Below, in pieces: positions 45,516 to 54,029 of a stretch of 64,000 bases of DNA (position 1 is its first letter; each line of letters opens with the position of its first letter). Position numbers and translations under genes: made by a program. The notes below the pieces were generated by a model. The model saw nothing but the letters and a program-made list of their open reading frames with translations. It did not search any database and was not told where the DNA came from. The stretch is taken from NCBI GenBank assembly GCA_049975245.1, contig JBNGDB010000001.1, positions 1 to 64,000 of the forward strand. The letters run 5' to 3'. The stretch comes from UBA117 sp049975245. Its GTDB lineage: Archaea > Methanobacteriota > Methanobacteria > Methanobacteriales > Methanobacteriaceae.

Positions 45516-46646
45516 AATTAAAAGGACTAAGTCGCCAATAAAAATTGAAATAATCAGTCCAATTAATATAGAAGGTGCGAAGGGAACTCCTTTTTTAATC
45601 CACATACTGTTTTCTAATTTTCCTTCCTCTACTAATTCTTTTAACTTTTTAATATCTTCTTCAGTTAAACCAGCAGCCATAGAACCTACAATTATTTCAC
45701 CGGGAGGTGTTAGAAAATTAGATAATTCACCTTTAGATAGTGCATCTTTTAATTTTTCAAACATGCTCTTTTTATCAACCACTATTTCATCATCGACCCT
45801 ATATATTTTGTAGGCACTGATCATTCCTTCTTTAAGATCTTGAACTTTATACTCATCTTGAAGGGCCTTTTTGCTAACAGAGGTTAAAAGTTTTCTAATA
45901 ATCCCTATAACTGTTAATGAGATAAGTACAAATATTATTCCAGTAACAGCCAATTCAAAGTTTTTGTAAAGGGCAAATACAGTCACTACACTAACCACCA
46001 CGGCTTTTAAACGGTCAGGTAGTTTGGAAATAATAAATGAAAGCAGATACAAGAGAATCAATGAAACTATAATTATTTGAAAAGGAAGATAAGGTGTAAT
46101 AACCGAGGTTATGGTAACTGCTGAGGTTATAACCAGAGTTAATACTAAAGTTTTCTTAAACTCTTTTACTGGTTCAAACAGTTCACCTAAAAGGTGGGGT
46201 TTGGTTTTAACCGCTACAAATAATATGTAAATTAATAAAAAAGGTAAAATTGAGAGTATACTATTTATCATCAAAGTAAAAGGGAATGGATAGTTAGCCA
46301 CCAGCGGAAAAGATGATCCTAGTATCTGATAATTTAGGATAGCCGGAGCAAATGGTAAAAGCGCCGCCAGTCCCGTGAATAATTTAACATCACCACCGGC
46401 CCAGGCACCCACCAGCCAGAAAAGGTAACATAAACCAAATATTATCGCGGTATAAATTAAGGTTAAAATAAAAAACCAGGGTTCGCTTATCATGTAAGCA
46501 TAAATACCATTAAGTGTAATTCCCAAAACTATTAGAGGCAAAGTAAGCTTATTTCTTATAACACCTTTGCTAATATCAGAATAACTTCCATAGATACTGG
46601 CCAGAATAGCTATCACTGAGGCAATAAATGGAATATTTATAATCAT
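45480..46646 (-). CDS. Class III prepilin peptidase (EppA-like, A24 family)
   Basis: A membrane aspartyl peptidase that cleaves class III signal peptides of archaeal pilins; 388 residues with about ten hydrophobic helices. The first catalytic Asp is in YSDISKGVIRN near residue 23 and the second in the G-x-G-D-like GAWAGGDVKLFTG near residue 83. A long C-terminal region includes a cytoplasmic loop (about 225-350). I chose ATG at 46646 because GTGAT lies just before it. The pilin genes downstream are its probable substrates. Confidence 0.87.
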   Translation of the reverse strand: MIINIPFIASVIAILASIYGSYSDISKGVIRNKLTLPLIVLGITLNGIYAYMISEPWFFILTLIYTAIIFGLCYLFWLVGAWAGGDVKLFTGLAALLPFAPAILNYQILGSSFPLVANYPFPFTLMINSILSILPFLLIYILFVAVKTKPHLLGELFEPVKEFKKTLVLTLVITSAVTITSVITPYLPFQIIIVSLILLYLLSFIISKLPDRLKAVVVSVVTVFALYKNFELAVTGIIFVLISLTVIGIIRKLLTSVSKKALQDEYKVQDLKEGMISAYKIYRVDDEIVVDKKSMFEKLKDALSKGELSNFLTPPGEIIVGSMAAGLTEEDIKKLKELVEEGKLENSMWIKKGVPFAPSILIGLIISIFIGDLVLLIQKLIYSILIYI

Positions 46647-46776
46647 TATTATCACATATCTATAAAACTATGACTGTTGCAAAAATAATTTATTGAAATT
46701 AATTATTGTAGATGGAAACTTTTTCTATAAAATTTTTTTATATTATATCTAATTTACCCATCTCTTATTAAAATCA

Positions 46777-48366
46777 TTACTTGTTTTTCTGTTCATATGC
46801 TGCCTTTAAAAATGATACAAAGATAGGATGAGCATTATTTGGTCTTGAATTAAATTCTGGGTGGAATTGGCAGCCTAAAAACCAGGGGTGATCTTCAAGT
46901 TCAATCATTTCCACTAAAAAGTTGTCATAAACTCCAGATATTATTAAACCCTTCTCTTTAAGCATCTCCAAGTAATCATTGTTGAATTCGAATCGGTGTC
47001 GGTGACGTTCACTTATATTCTTCTTTTGATAGGCCTGGTAAGCCTTTGTATCTTCTTTTAATTCGCAAGGGTAGGATCCTAATCGCATAGTCCCGCCCAT
47101 ATTTTTGATCTTCTTCTGTTCTTCCATCATGTCGATTACCGGGTTTTTTGTATCTGGATCAAACTCGGTACTATTGGCATTTTCAACACCGTGCAGACGG
47201 GCAAATTCAATAACCATACACTGCATTCCCAGACATATTCCAAACAACGGAACAGCATTCTCAATGGAGTATCTTACCGCATCTAATTTACCAGATAAAC
47301 CCCTTTCACCAAAACCACCTGGTATTAAAAGTGCATCCAAGTCTTTAATGTTAGTATTGTTAACAGAATCTTCAGCATGCAACCATTCAATATTCACTTT
47401 CACTCCAATATGGGCAGCGGCGTGTTTTAAAGCTTCACGAATACTAATATAAGCGTCTTCAAGTTCCACATATTTCCCTACTATACCCACACTTATCTCT
47501 GGTTCTTCCTTCATTAGGGATTCAACAATACAACGCCAATTCTCCAAATCCTGAGTTTTAGGGGGAATTTTTAACCTGTTTAGGACGTATTGTCCTACGT
47601 CTTCCCTTTCAAGAACAAGGGGAACTTCGTAGATTGATTTAGCATCAGGGGCATTTATCACCGCATTTCTTTCCACGTCACAAAAATGGGCAATTTTATT
47701 TTTTAGGGGAGTGTCTATGGGCTGTTCAGACCGGCAGATAATCATATCCGGATTTATACCAGTACTTCTTAATTCTTTGGTGCTGTGCTGGGTTGGTTTA
47801 GTTTTGAATTCACCAGCAGCCCTAAGATAAGGTACATAGGTCACATGAACAAACATTACATTATCATGGCCTTCTTCGTTACGAAGCTGTCTTAAAGCCT
47901 CCAGGAAAGGTTGACTTTCAATATCCCCCACTGTACCTCCAACTTCCACCAGAACCACTTCGGCGTGGCTTTTGTTGGCAATTTCTCTGATCATAGCTTT
48001 AATCTCATTGGTAATGTGGGGAATTATTTGCACACATGATCCCAGATATTTACCTTCCCTTTCTTTTTCAATAACAGATGAATAAACTTTTCCAGTGGTA
48101 ATATTACATTCTCCTGAAAGATTTACATCTAAAAATCTTTCATAATGACCAAGGTCAAGATCAGTTTCCATTCCATCATTGGTTACAAATACTTCGCCGT
48201 GTTGATAAGGATTCAGAGTGCCAGAGTCCCAGTTCAAGTAAGGATCAATTTTAATAGCTGTAACATCAATTCCATACGATCTTAATATTCTTCCAATGGA
48301 TGCCGCGGTTATTCCCTTCCCTATTGAACTTACAACTCCTCCAGTTACTATAATATACTTTGACAG
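46777..48366 (-). CDS. pyrG: CTP synthase with CTG start codon
   Basis: Makes CTP from UTP, ATP and glutamine. The protein is 529 residues, normal for the family, if started at CTG 48364-48366. The synthase domain begins with SKYIIVTGGVVSSIGKG, the P-loop region, and the glutaminase has FGICLGMQ with the nucleophile Cys and CQFHPEF. The conserved first 43 residues lie upstream of the first standard start (TTG at 48237), and no ATG, GTG or TTG exists in that stretch; an in-frame TAG directly precedes CTG. AAGGAGAGG (48373-48381) is 6 bases before CTG. A base-call error for ATG is possible. Confidence 0.93.
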   Translation of the reverse strand: MSKYIIVTGGVVSSIGKGITAASIGRILRSYGIDVTAIKIDPYLNWDSGTLNPYQHGEVFVTNDGMETDLDLGHYERFLDVNLSGECNITTGKVYSSVIEKEREGKYLGSCVQIIPHITNEIKAMIREIANKSHAEVVLVEVGGTVGDIESQPFLEALRQLRNEEGHDNVMFVHVTYVPYLRAAGEFKTKPTQHSTKELRSTGINPDMIICRSEQPIDTPLKNKIAHFCDVERNAVINAPDAKSIYEVPLVLEREDVGQYVLNRLKIPPKTQDLENWRCIVESLMKEEPEISVGIVGKYVELEDAYISIREALKHAAAHIGVKVNIEWLHAEDSVNNTNIKDLDALLIPGGFGERGLSGKLDAVRYSIENAVPLFGICLGMQCMVIEFARLHGVENANSTEFDPDTKNPVIDMMEEQKKIKNMGGTMRLGSYPCELKEDTKAYQAYQKKNISERHRHRFEFNNDYLEMLKEKGLIISGVYDNFLVEMIELEDHPWFLGCQFHPEFNSRPNNAHPIFVSFLKAAYEQKNK

Positions 48367-48472
48367 CTAAACCCTCTCCTTAAAATTGTACATAATATTT
48401 GTTATAATTTAATAATAAAAGATTTTCAATATAAAATTTTAATAAAGATATTATTTTTCAACACTCTTTAAA

Positions 48473-48560
48473 ATTTTCATAATTTTATATTATTCCTTTT
48501 AGATTTTTATCTTATAATTTTCGTAATTTTATATTATTCCTTTTAGATTTTTATCTTATA
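48473..48560. repeat. 44-bp tandem duplication between pyrG and apgM
   Basis: Copies 48473-48516 and 48517-48560 differ at one base (CAT versus CGT). They lie about 40 bases downstream of the apgM stop (48600, minus strand) and more than 100 bases upstream of the pyrG start, and carry T-rich tracts that could serve as terminators or as part of the pyrG promoter region. Confidence 0.85.
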
Positions 48561-48599
48561 ATACTATTTATCCTCTAAAGATGACATTATCCATGACCA

Positions 48600-49808
48600 C
48601 TATATTGTGTTTTTGGAATAATTTATAAAGGTATTAATAAATTCATGGCCAGGGATAGTATCCATAGAACCTCCTTTAGCAGAAAATTCATCATAAAATT
48701 TAACCTTATCAGCATGGTTATTAGTTGAAAACATGGCATAAGGAACGGGGTCTATGGTATGAGTTTTTACACTTATGGGGGTGGCATGGTCTGGAAGTAT
48801 GGATATAGCGTGATTACCAAATTGGGGAAGTTGGTCTAAGAGTTTTCCCAATATCATGGAATCAATCCTCTCCATAGCTTTAATCTTTTCTTCAATATCT
48901 CCAGCATGACCCGCTTCATCAGGGGCTTCTACATGTATAAATATAATATCATTACGATTTAATGCATCCAGAGCATATTTAGCTTTAGCATTATAGTCTG
49001 TGTCAAAATATCCGGTTGCTCCTGGGACATCTATATTTTCCAGACCTAAATATATACCAATACCTTTAATTAAATCTACTCCTGTAATCGTAGCACCCTG
49101 AAGCCCATATTTAGTTTTGAAAGGAGTCATTATAGGTTTTAAACCCTGCCCCCATAACCATATCATATTGGCTGGTTTTTTACCCATTCTTGCACGGGTC
49201 TGATTAACTGGATGTTCTCCCAGTACTAATTTAGAATCCAACATAATCCTATTCAATTCTTGAGCATTTTTATCATCAGAAGGTTTTATAAGATTATTAT
49301 TTATATTTTCTCCAACTATATCGTGGGGTGGTGTAGATTTTAAAACAGCAGATTCTTTATTTTTATATAAAAATAGATTCCTGTAGCTTACCCCAGTATA
49401 AAAAGTACCAGTATCAGGGAAAAATTGGGTGAGAGTTTTTAATATTTCATCAGCTTCCACGGTACTAATATGATCAGCGTTAAAATCAGCTAGTATACCA
49501 TCTTCTTCAGTTATCAAGTTACATCTAAAGGCAACATCATCACTTTCAAGTTCGACACCTATACTGGCTGCCTCTAACGGTCCACGACCAGTATAGCAGG
49601 TTTTAGGGTTATATCCCATTATAGCCAGATTAGCAACATCTGAACCTGGCTCCATATTAGGAGGGATAGTCTTTAAAAATCCGTTAACACCATTTGCAGC
49701 AATATAGTCCATGTTAGGAAGATTGGCATATTGAAGAGGAGTTTTATTGTTTAACTCTTCCAGGGGGTAATCAGCCATACCATCTCCAATAACTACCACA
49801 TATTTCAT
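48600..49808 (-). CDS. apgM: 2,3-bisphosphoglycerate-independent phosphoglycerate mutase
   Basis: Interconverts 3- and 2-phosphoglycerate in glycolysis and gluconeogenesis. The 402-residue archaeal form belongs to the alkaline phosphatase superfamily; metal ligands are visible in VIGDGMADYPLEEL at the start, the nucleophile Ser in EPGSDVANLAIMGY, HVEAPDEAGHAGD near residue 285, and LPDHATPISVKTHT near 340. The gene sits between pyrG and hom on the same strand with sizeable gaps, so it may have its own promoter. Confidence 0.93.
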   Translation of the reverse strand: MKYVVVIGDGMADYPLEELNNKTPLQYANLPNMDYIAANGVNGFLKTIPPNMEPGSDVANLAIMGYNPKTCYTGRGPLEAASIGVELESDDVAFRCNLITEEDGILADFNADHISTVEADEILKTLTQFFPDTGTFYTGVSYRNLFLYKNKESAVLKSTPPHDIVGENINNNLIKPSDDKNAQELNRIMLDSKLVLGEHPVNQTRARMGKKPANMIWLWGQGLKPIMTPFKTKYGLQGATITGVDLIKGIGIYLGLENIDVPGATGYFDTDYNAKAKYALDALNRNDIIFIHVEAPDEAGHAGDIEEKIKAMERIDSMILGKLLDQLPQFGNHAISILPDHATPISVKTHTIDPVPYAMFSTNNHADKVKFYDEFSAKGGSMDTIPGHEFINTFINYSKNTI

Positions 49809-49929
49809 CTTTATTCTCCAATTAAATCTTAAAATATTAAAAATACTGTTTAAAAAATTTATTATACCAATTTTTTATTAAATTTCAACCTATTCCTATT
49901 TATGAGCTTTTTTAAGCTTAATTCAATTT

Positions 49930-50943
49930 TTAAGGTTTGGATTTATATATATTAATTATATCACTCAAAATTGCAGAGGCAGTTTCTATTGATCCAGCAC
50001 CTCTTCCCACTACGGTTATGTCCTCTGCCAGATCAGTATTCAAAGTTGCCACATTCATGGTACCATCTACCGAGAACGGTGTTCCACTTTTAACCAAACG
50101 GGGAGATACTTCCAAGGCATTATCAGATGCTTCTGCTACTAATTTTATTAAATAACCCTCTTTTTTTGCCAATAATATTGCTTCCTGATTAATTTTAGAT
50201 ATTCCACTAAGATCAACATCTTTTAAACTAACATCCATATCCATAATAGAATTAGCTATTATGACAATCTTACACGCAGCATCTAAACCTTCAACATCCT
50301 GTGTTGGATCTGTTTCAGCAATACCCATCTCTTGGGCTTCTTTTAAGGTTTGTTCATAGGCTGAACCTTCTTTAGCCATTCGGGAGAGTATATAATTAGT
50401 GGTTCCATTCAAAATTCCATATATGGAATCAATGTCACATCCAGCTAAAGTTTCATGGGCAAAATTTATTATAGGCATAGCTCCCCCAACTGATGCTTCA
50501 TACTTAAATTTGACATTATTTGAACTTTCTGCAGCAGTTAATTCTCCAAAATTAAGTGCAAGAGGGCCCTTATTTGATGTAACCACATCTTTCCCATCCG
50601 ACATGGCCTTCAACATATGAGAACGTGCAGGTTCACCATCTTCAATGTTAGTTGGTGTAACTTCCACCAGACAATCATATTCTACTTTATCAAGAAAATC
50701 TAACCCATTTAATCCTTTTAATCCTTTTTCGGGATATTCTGATACTTTTCCTTCTTTTTCCTTAACTTTTAGAAGCAGTTCAGGATCCAGTCCCTCAGCA
50801 GATATAGCTGCTCCAGAAGAATCGCTTACACCTGTAATTTTGAGGTCTAAACCATATTTTTCTTTAATCTCCTCTTTTTTCATGGAGACAACTTTAGCCA
50901 CTCCTCTACCAACAGCTCCAAATCCCATAATACATATATTCAT
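49930..50943 (-). CDS. hom: Homoserine dehydrogenase
   Basis: Reduces aspartate semialdehyde to homoserine on the path to threonine, methionine and isoleucine. The 337-residue protein has an N-terminal NAD(P) site GFGAVGRGVAK and the family signature GILNGTTNYILSRM near residue 185, with catalytic EGLDAACK near 215. No C-terminal ACT domain is fused; the separate two-ACT protein encoded 38 bases upstream probably provides amino-acid sensing. A clear GGAGG is placed before the ATG. Confidence 0.94.
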   Translation of the reverse strand: MNICIMGFGAVGRGVAKVVSMKKEEIKEKYGLDLKITGVSDSSGAAISAEGLDPELLLKVKEKEGKVSEYPEKGLKGLNGLDFLDKVEYDCLVEVTPTNIEDGEPARSHMLKAMSDGKDVVTSNKGPLALNFGELTAAESSNNVKFKYEASVGGAMPIINFAHETLAGCDIDSIYGILNGTTNYILSRMAKEGSAYEQTLKEAQEMGIAETDPTQDVEGLDAACKIVIIANSIMDMDVSLKDVDLSGISKINQEAILLAKKEGYLIKLVAEASDNALEVSPRLVKSGTPFSVDGTMNVATLNTDLAEDITVVGRGAGSIETASAILSDIINIYKSKP

Positions 50944-50981
50944 TTAAATCCTCCCATATAAAAATAGGAATAAAATCACCA

Positions 50982-51470
50982 TTAAATTTCATTAATAACT
51001 AAAAAATTCTTCAAATTACCAATTTCTTTAATTTTATTCATTACATCTCTTTTTTTACCATAATCTGCTTCAACACTTATTTTAGCTGCGGATTCTTTAG
51101 GGTGCTCTGCCATTTTCAAATCAAGATCCGCGACACAAACGCCTTCCAAATTATTCAAACGTTCAACCGTATCTTTAATGTCAGTTTCAACAATTTTGCC
51201 AATGAGAATTGTACGTATTTTCTCTTTTTGCAGAACTCCGTCTATCTCCACGATGTTAATACCTCTACTAGTTAAAGATTTCAAAACAGCGTCTAAAGTT
51301 TCCTTATCCCCTTCGATAGTTACTTGAACGCTTACCATTCCCTTCTCAGTTTTAACATCCCTCTGGTGAATGATGGTTACAATATTTGCTCCAGCAGCAC
51401 TGATTGGTTCCATCACATCCAGTAACTGTCCAGGAACATCTAGAAGTTCTAAGACCAGATCTAATCTCAT
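50982..51470 (-). CDS. Tandem ACT-domain protein
   Basis: A 162-residue regulatory protein with two ACT domains (about 3-75 and 80-160). The first, LVLELLDVPGQLLDVMEPIS, is a typical small-ligand-binding ACT start. It lies between gatC and hom and is likely an amino-acid sensor for homoserine dehydrogenase. I prefer ATG 51468-51470, which overlaps the gatC stop as ATGA; a GTG at 51479 is possible. Confidence 0.85.
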   Translation of the reverse strand: MRLDLVLELLDVPGQLLDVMEPISAAGANIVTIIHQRDVKTEKGMVSVQVTIEGDKETLDAVLKSLTSRGINIVEIDGVLQKEKIRTILIGKIVETDIKDTVERLNNLEGVCVADLDLKMAEHPKESAAKISVEADYGKKRDVMNKIKEIGNLKNFLVINEI

Positions 51471-51682
51471 TTCACCCACTTTCCTTTTTCAGCTATAAGG
51501 TTTCCGTCCTCATCAATATGGGCATTTCTTAAGATTTTATCAGGATTTTTATCCTCAGCCAAATCTTCCCGGGTAAGGTTTATGTTATCCACAATGTAAT
51601 GAGTTTCTTCCAATTCTGGAATATTCTCCAGAACTTTTGAAAATTTTTCAAGTATTTCTTCTGCTTCTTTTTCAATTTTCAG
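51467..51682 (-). CDS. gatC: Glu/Asp-tRNA amidotransferase subunit C, CTG start
   Basis: A 71-residue protein, the small stabilising subunit of the Glu-tRNA(Gln)/Asp-tRNA(Asn) amidotransferase. The sequence (MKIEKEAEEILEKFSKVLEN, then LTREDLAEDKNP, ILRNAHIDEDGNLIAEKGKWVK) matches archaeal GatC. It starts with CTG (51680-51682), 6 bases after GGAGGAGGG (51689-51697). No ATG, GTG or TTG in frame would retain the conserved first helix. It ends in TGA overlapping the ATG of the ACT-domain gene. asnB precedes it on the same strand, fitting an Asn/Asp metabolic theme. Confidence 0.85.
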   Translation of the reverse strand: MKIEKEAEEILEKFSKVLENIPELEETHYIVDNINLTREDLAEDKNPDKILRNAHIDEDGNLIAEKGKWVK

Positions 51683-51837
51683 ATTAATCCCTCCTCCACT
51701 TCTTAAATTAGTTTATAAATATTATATTCTATTTGTATAATTTGGATAAGATATAAATATTGTACACTTTATGATTAAAGTCTAATATTTAATTAATTTA
51801 ATCATTAAATGATGATTAAAAATATGTTTAATTTATT

Positions 51838-53355
51838 TTAAGCACCGAATTCTAAAATATTTTTAAAGTGCTCTTCAAGATAATTAGAATAATCTTTTTC
51901 TTTCAAAACCTTTTTGATCAGTATTTTATGTATTCCCGAACCGTACTGGGCTGCCTTTTTAGGTCGTTTAACTATTACTGGGGGCACTCCAATCTCTGCT
52001 GCAACTTCTCTTAACACCCATTTTCTAAGATTATCGTTTTCATTTTTGATCTTATATTTCATAGGTATATTCATGGCCATATTTATAATATCCTTATCCA
52101 GATAGGGAACCCTTAACTCCACACTATTAGCCATGCACACAGCATCATCCCTCTGCAGGTTTACGTGGTACAGGTTCAAAACATCATGTATTAAATCTTC
52201 CTGGGCAGCTTCCCCTTTCTGGGCGTAATACTCTAAATAACGGTGATAACCACCAAAAAGTTCGTCGGCCCCTTGACCGGATAACATAACCTTAAAACCA
52301 TCTTCATGAGCCATTTTAGATGCAATATAAGCCGGCATACCCACACCTAATTTCATCACGTTAAAATCTTCGATAGCCTCTAAAACTGGGATTAAATATT
52401 TTTTTACTTCTTCTACATCAATAGTATGATATTTTAAGGGTAACTCTAAAATAGAAGCTGATTTTTTTGAAAATTTTAGATCCACAGAATCCTGGTGACC
52501 AACACTATACAAGGTTGGTTCAACACCAAGATCCTTTACAATCTTGGCCAGAATTGTGCTGTCAACTCCTCCTGAAAATATAATCCCCACGTTATCCAAG
52601 TCTCTAATCCTTTTTTTAACAGCTAAAATCAAATTATTCTTCAATATTGATCTTAAGTGGTCTATATTATAATTATTAGAACTATTTTTATTATTTTTAG
52701 CTAAATTTAAAGTTTTAAAATTACTTATCCGATCTTTAAGGCCGTAATCTAGGTCCATAAGTTTTTGATTGAATAATAATTTTTCAGGGGGAAGTGTTTT
52801 TGTTTCATCTATTCCTACAGCCCAAAGAGCTTTTTGTTCAGATGCGAATCCAAATATTTGGTTAATAGAATCAAAACCGTAATAAAGAGGTTTTACACCT
52901 ACCGGATCTCGCATCAGTATTAGATCTTTCCCATCATAAACTGCAAATGCATAATCGCCATCTAAGAATTTAGAAGCTTTAATTGTAGCATTAACTAATG
53001 ATTCTTTATAAAACTTCCTTATCAAATTTATAATTACTTCACAATCAGAATCAGTAATAAAATCATCATATAATTCTTTTTTAAGTTCCCTATAATTATA
53101 TATTTCACCATTACATACTAAAACCAGATTGTCTCTTTTTAAAGGTTGCAGACCTTCCCCTCCTACAATTGAAAGGAGGTTATGGCCCATTCCAAAACTA
53201 CCTTCAGGGATTTTTAAATGGTTAAGTTCATCATAAACCAGATTATTATTTACCATAGCTCCTGAACCGTCCGGACCTCTATGTTTTAATGTTAACAGCA
53301 TTTTATGTAATTTACTGCTTATTTTGGTTCCTTCGACCCCGGCAATTCCGCACAT
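51838..53355 (-). CDS. asnB: Asparagine synthase (glutamine-hydrolysing)
   Basis: Makes asparagine from aspartate, ATP and glutamine. The 505-residue archaeal form starts MCGIAGVEG with Cys2 as the glutaminase nucleophile, and carries NGEIYNYREL, then the ATP pyrophosphatase motif FSGGVDSTILA near residue 250 and LSGQGADELFGGYHRY near 355. Its stop is followed by a 155-base gap to gatC; the gap carries a 7-bp inverted repeat (TAATCAT..ATGATTA). It is the first gene in the gatC-ACT-hom series. Confidence 0.92.
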   Translation of the reverse strand: MCGIAGVEGTKISSKLHKMLLTLKHRGPDGSGAMVNNNLVYDELNHLKIPEGSFGMGHNLLSIVGGEGLQPLKRDNLVLVCNGEIYNYRELKKELYDDFITDSDCEVIINLIRKFYKESLVNATIKASKFLDGDYAFAVYDGKDLILMRDPVGVKPLYYGFDSINQIFGFASEQKALWAVGIDETKTLPPEKLLFNQKLMDLDYGLKDRISNFKTLNLAKNNKNSSNNYNIDHLRSILKNNLILAVKKRIRDLDNVGIIFSGGVDSTILAKIVKDLGVEPTLYSVGHQDSVDLKFSKKSASILELPLKYHTIDVEEVKKYLIPVLEAIEDFNVMKLGVGMPAYIASKMAHEDGFKVMLSGQGADELFGGYHRYLEYYAQKGEAAQEDLIHDVLNLYHVNLQRDDAVCMANSVELRVPYLDKDIINMAMNIPMKYKIKNENDNLRKWVLREVAAEIGVPPVIVKRPKKAAQYGSGIHKILIKKVLKEKDYSNYLEEHFKNILEFGA

Positions 53356-53500
53356 TACATATTCCTTCGCTTAAATTTATCAAAAATTCGGCAATTAAAT
53401 CTAAACATTATAAATTAATAGAGTAGGTAATTAGTTCCATTTAATTAGTTATAAAATTAATTTTACAGAATAAAAATTAAATTATTCTAAAAAAATAGTA

Positions 53501-53519
53501 TAGAGATATAATATCTCTA
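53501..53519. promoter_or_regulatory. 19-bp perfect palindrome
   Basis: TAGAGATATAATATCTCTA reads as an exact palindrome around a central base and can form an 8-bp hairpin with a 3-base loop. It lies 28 bases downstream of the flavin-binding-type gene stop (53548) and about 146 bases upstream of asnB, so it is a terminator or an operator. Confidence 0.55.
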
Positions 53520-53547
53520 ATTTGAACCAGTAATTATTTGATTTTGT

Positions 53548-53946
53548 TTAATCCACTTTTTCTCCAGCTTCTGGCCCGGGCTGTACACTATAAATTTCAT
53601 CTACTTTAAATATTATAGCCGCCTTTGGACTTAATTTAGTCATTACACTGTGGGCCCATTCAACAGCTTCATCAAAGTAGGGGCCGGATTCAAATATTTC
53701 AATATTACCTTTGAACTGGTATGGACATTCCCTTACTTCTAAAACCACGAATGAAGCTTTCGGATTTTTTTCTAGATTTTCATGAGTCTTGTGCATGTAA
53801 TTATCTACGATTAAAACTGTTTTACTATCAAGTGGCCTTGCAAATCCTATGGGAACAACATTAGGCACGTTGTCCTCATTTGATGTGGCTAAAAATATCA
53901 GTTTGTTCTTTTCAATTGCTTCCATCATTTCTTCAGTCATTACCAT
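53548..53946 (-). CDS. Pyridoxamine 5'-phosphate oxidase-like FMN-binding protein
   Basis: A 132-residue member of the split-barrel FMN-binding superfamily. Visible features are FLATSNEDNVPNVVPIGFAR near residue 18, IVDNYMHKTHENLEKNPKASFVV near 46 and YQFKGNIEIFESGPYFDEAVEWA, typical of the small PNPOx-like flavoproteins found in methanogens. The substrate is unknown and a general FMN-linked redox role is assumed. GGTG stands 7 bases before the ATG at 53946; a second ATG two codons on is possible. It lies downstream of cysS. Confidence 0.85.
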   Translation of the reverse strand: MVMTEEMMEAIEKNKLIFLATSNEDNVPNVVPIGFARPLDSKTVLIVDNYMHKTHENLEKNPKASFVVLEVRECPYQFKGNIEIFESGPYFDEAVEWAHSVMTKLSPKAAIIFKVDEIYSVQPGPEAGEKVD

Positions 53947-54029
53947 AAAAAAACACCAATTAAATTATAATTAATGCAAAATATATATAATTTGTGTTAA
54001 TATAACAAATTTAAGTATTAAATCAATGC

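Noticed and set aside
45428..48560. Insertion-sequence terminal repeats as origin of the 44-bp copies
   Set aside because: Copies are direct and adjacent, with no transposase or target-site duplication between them.
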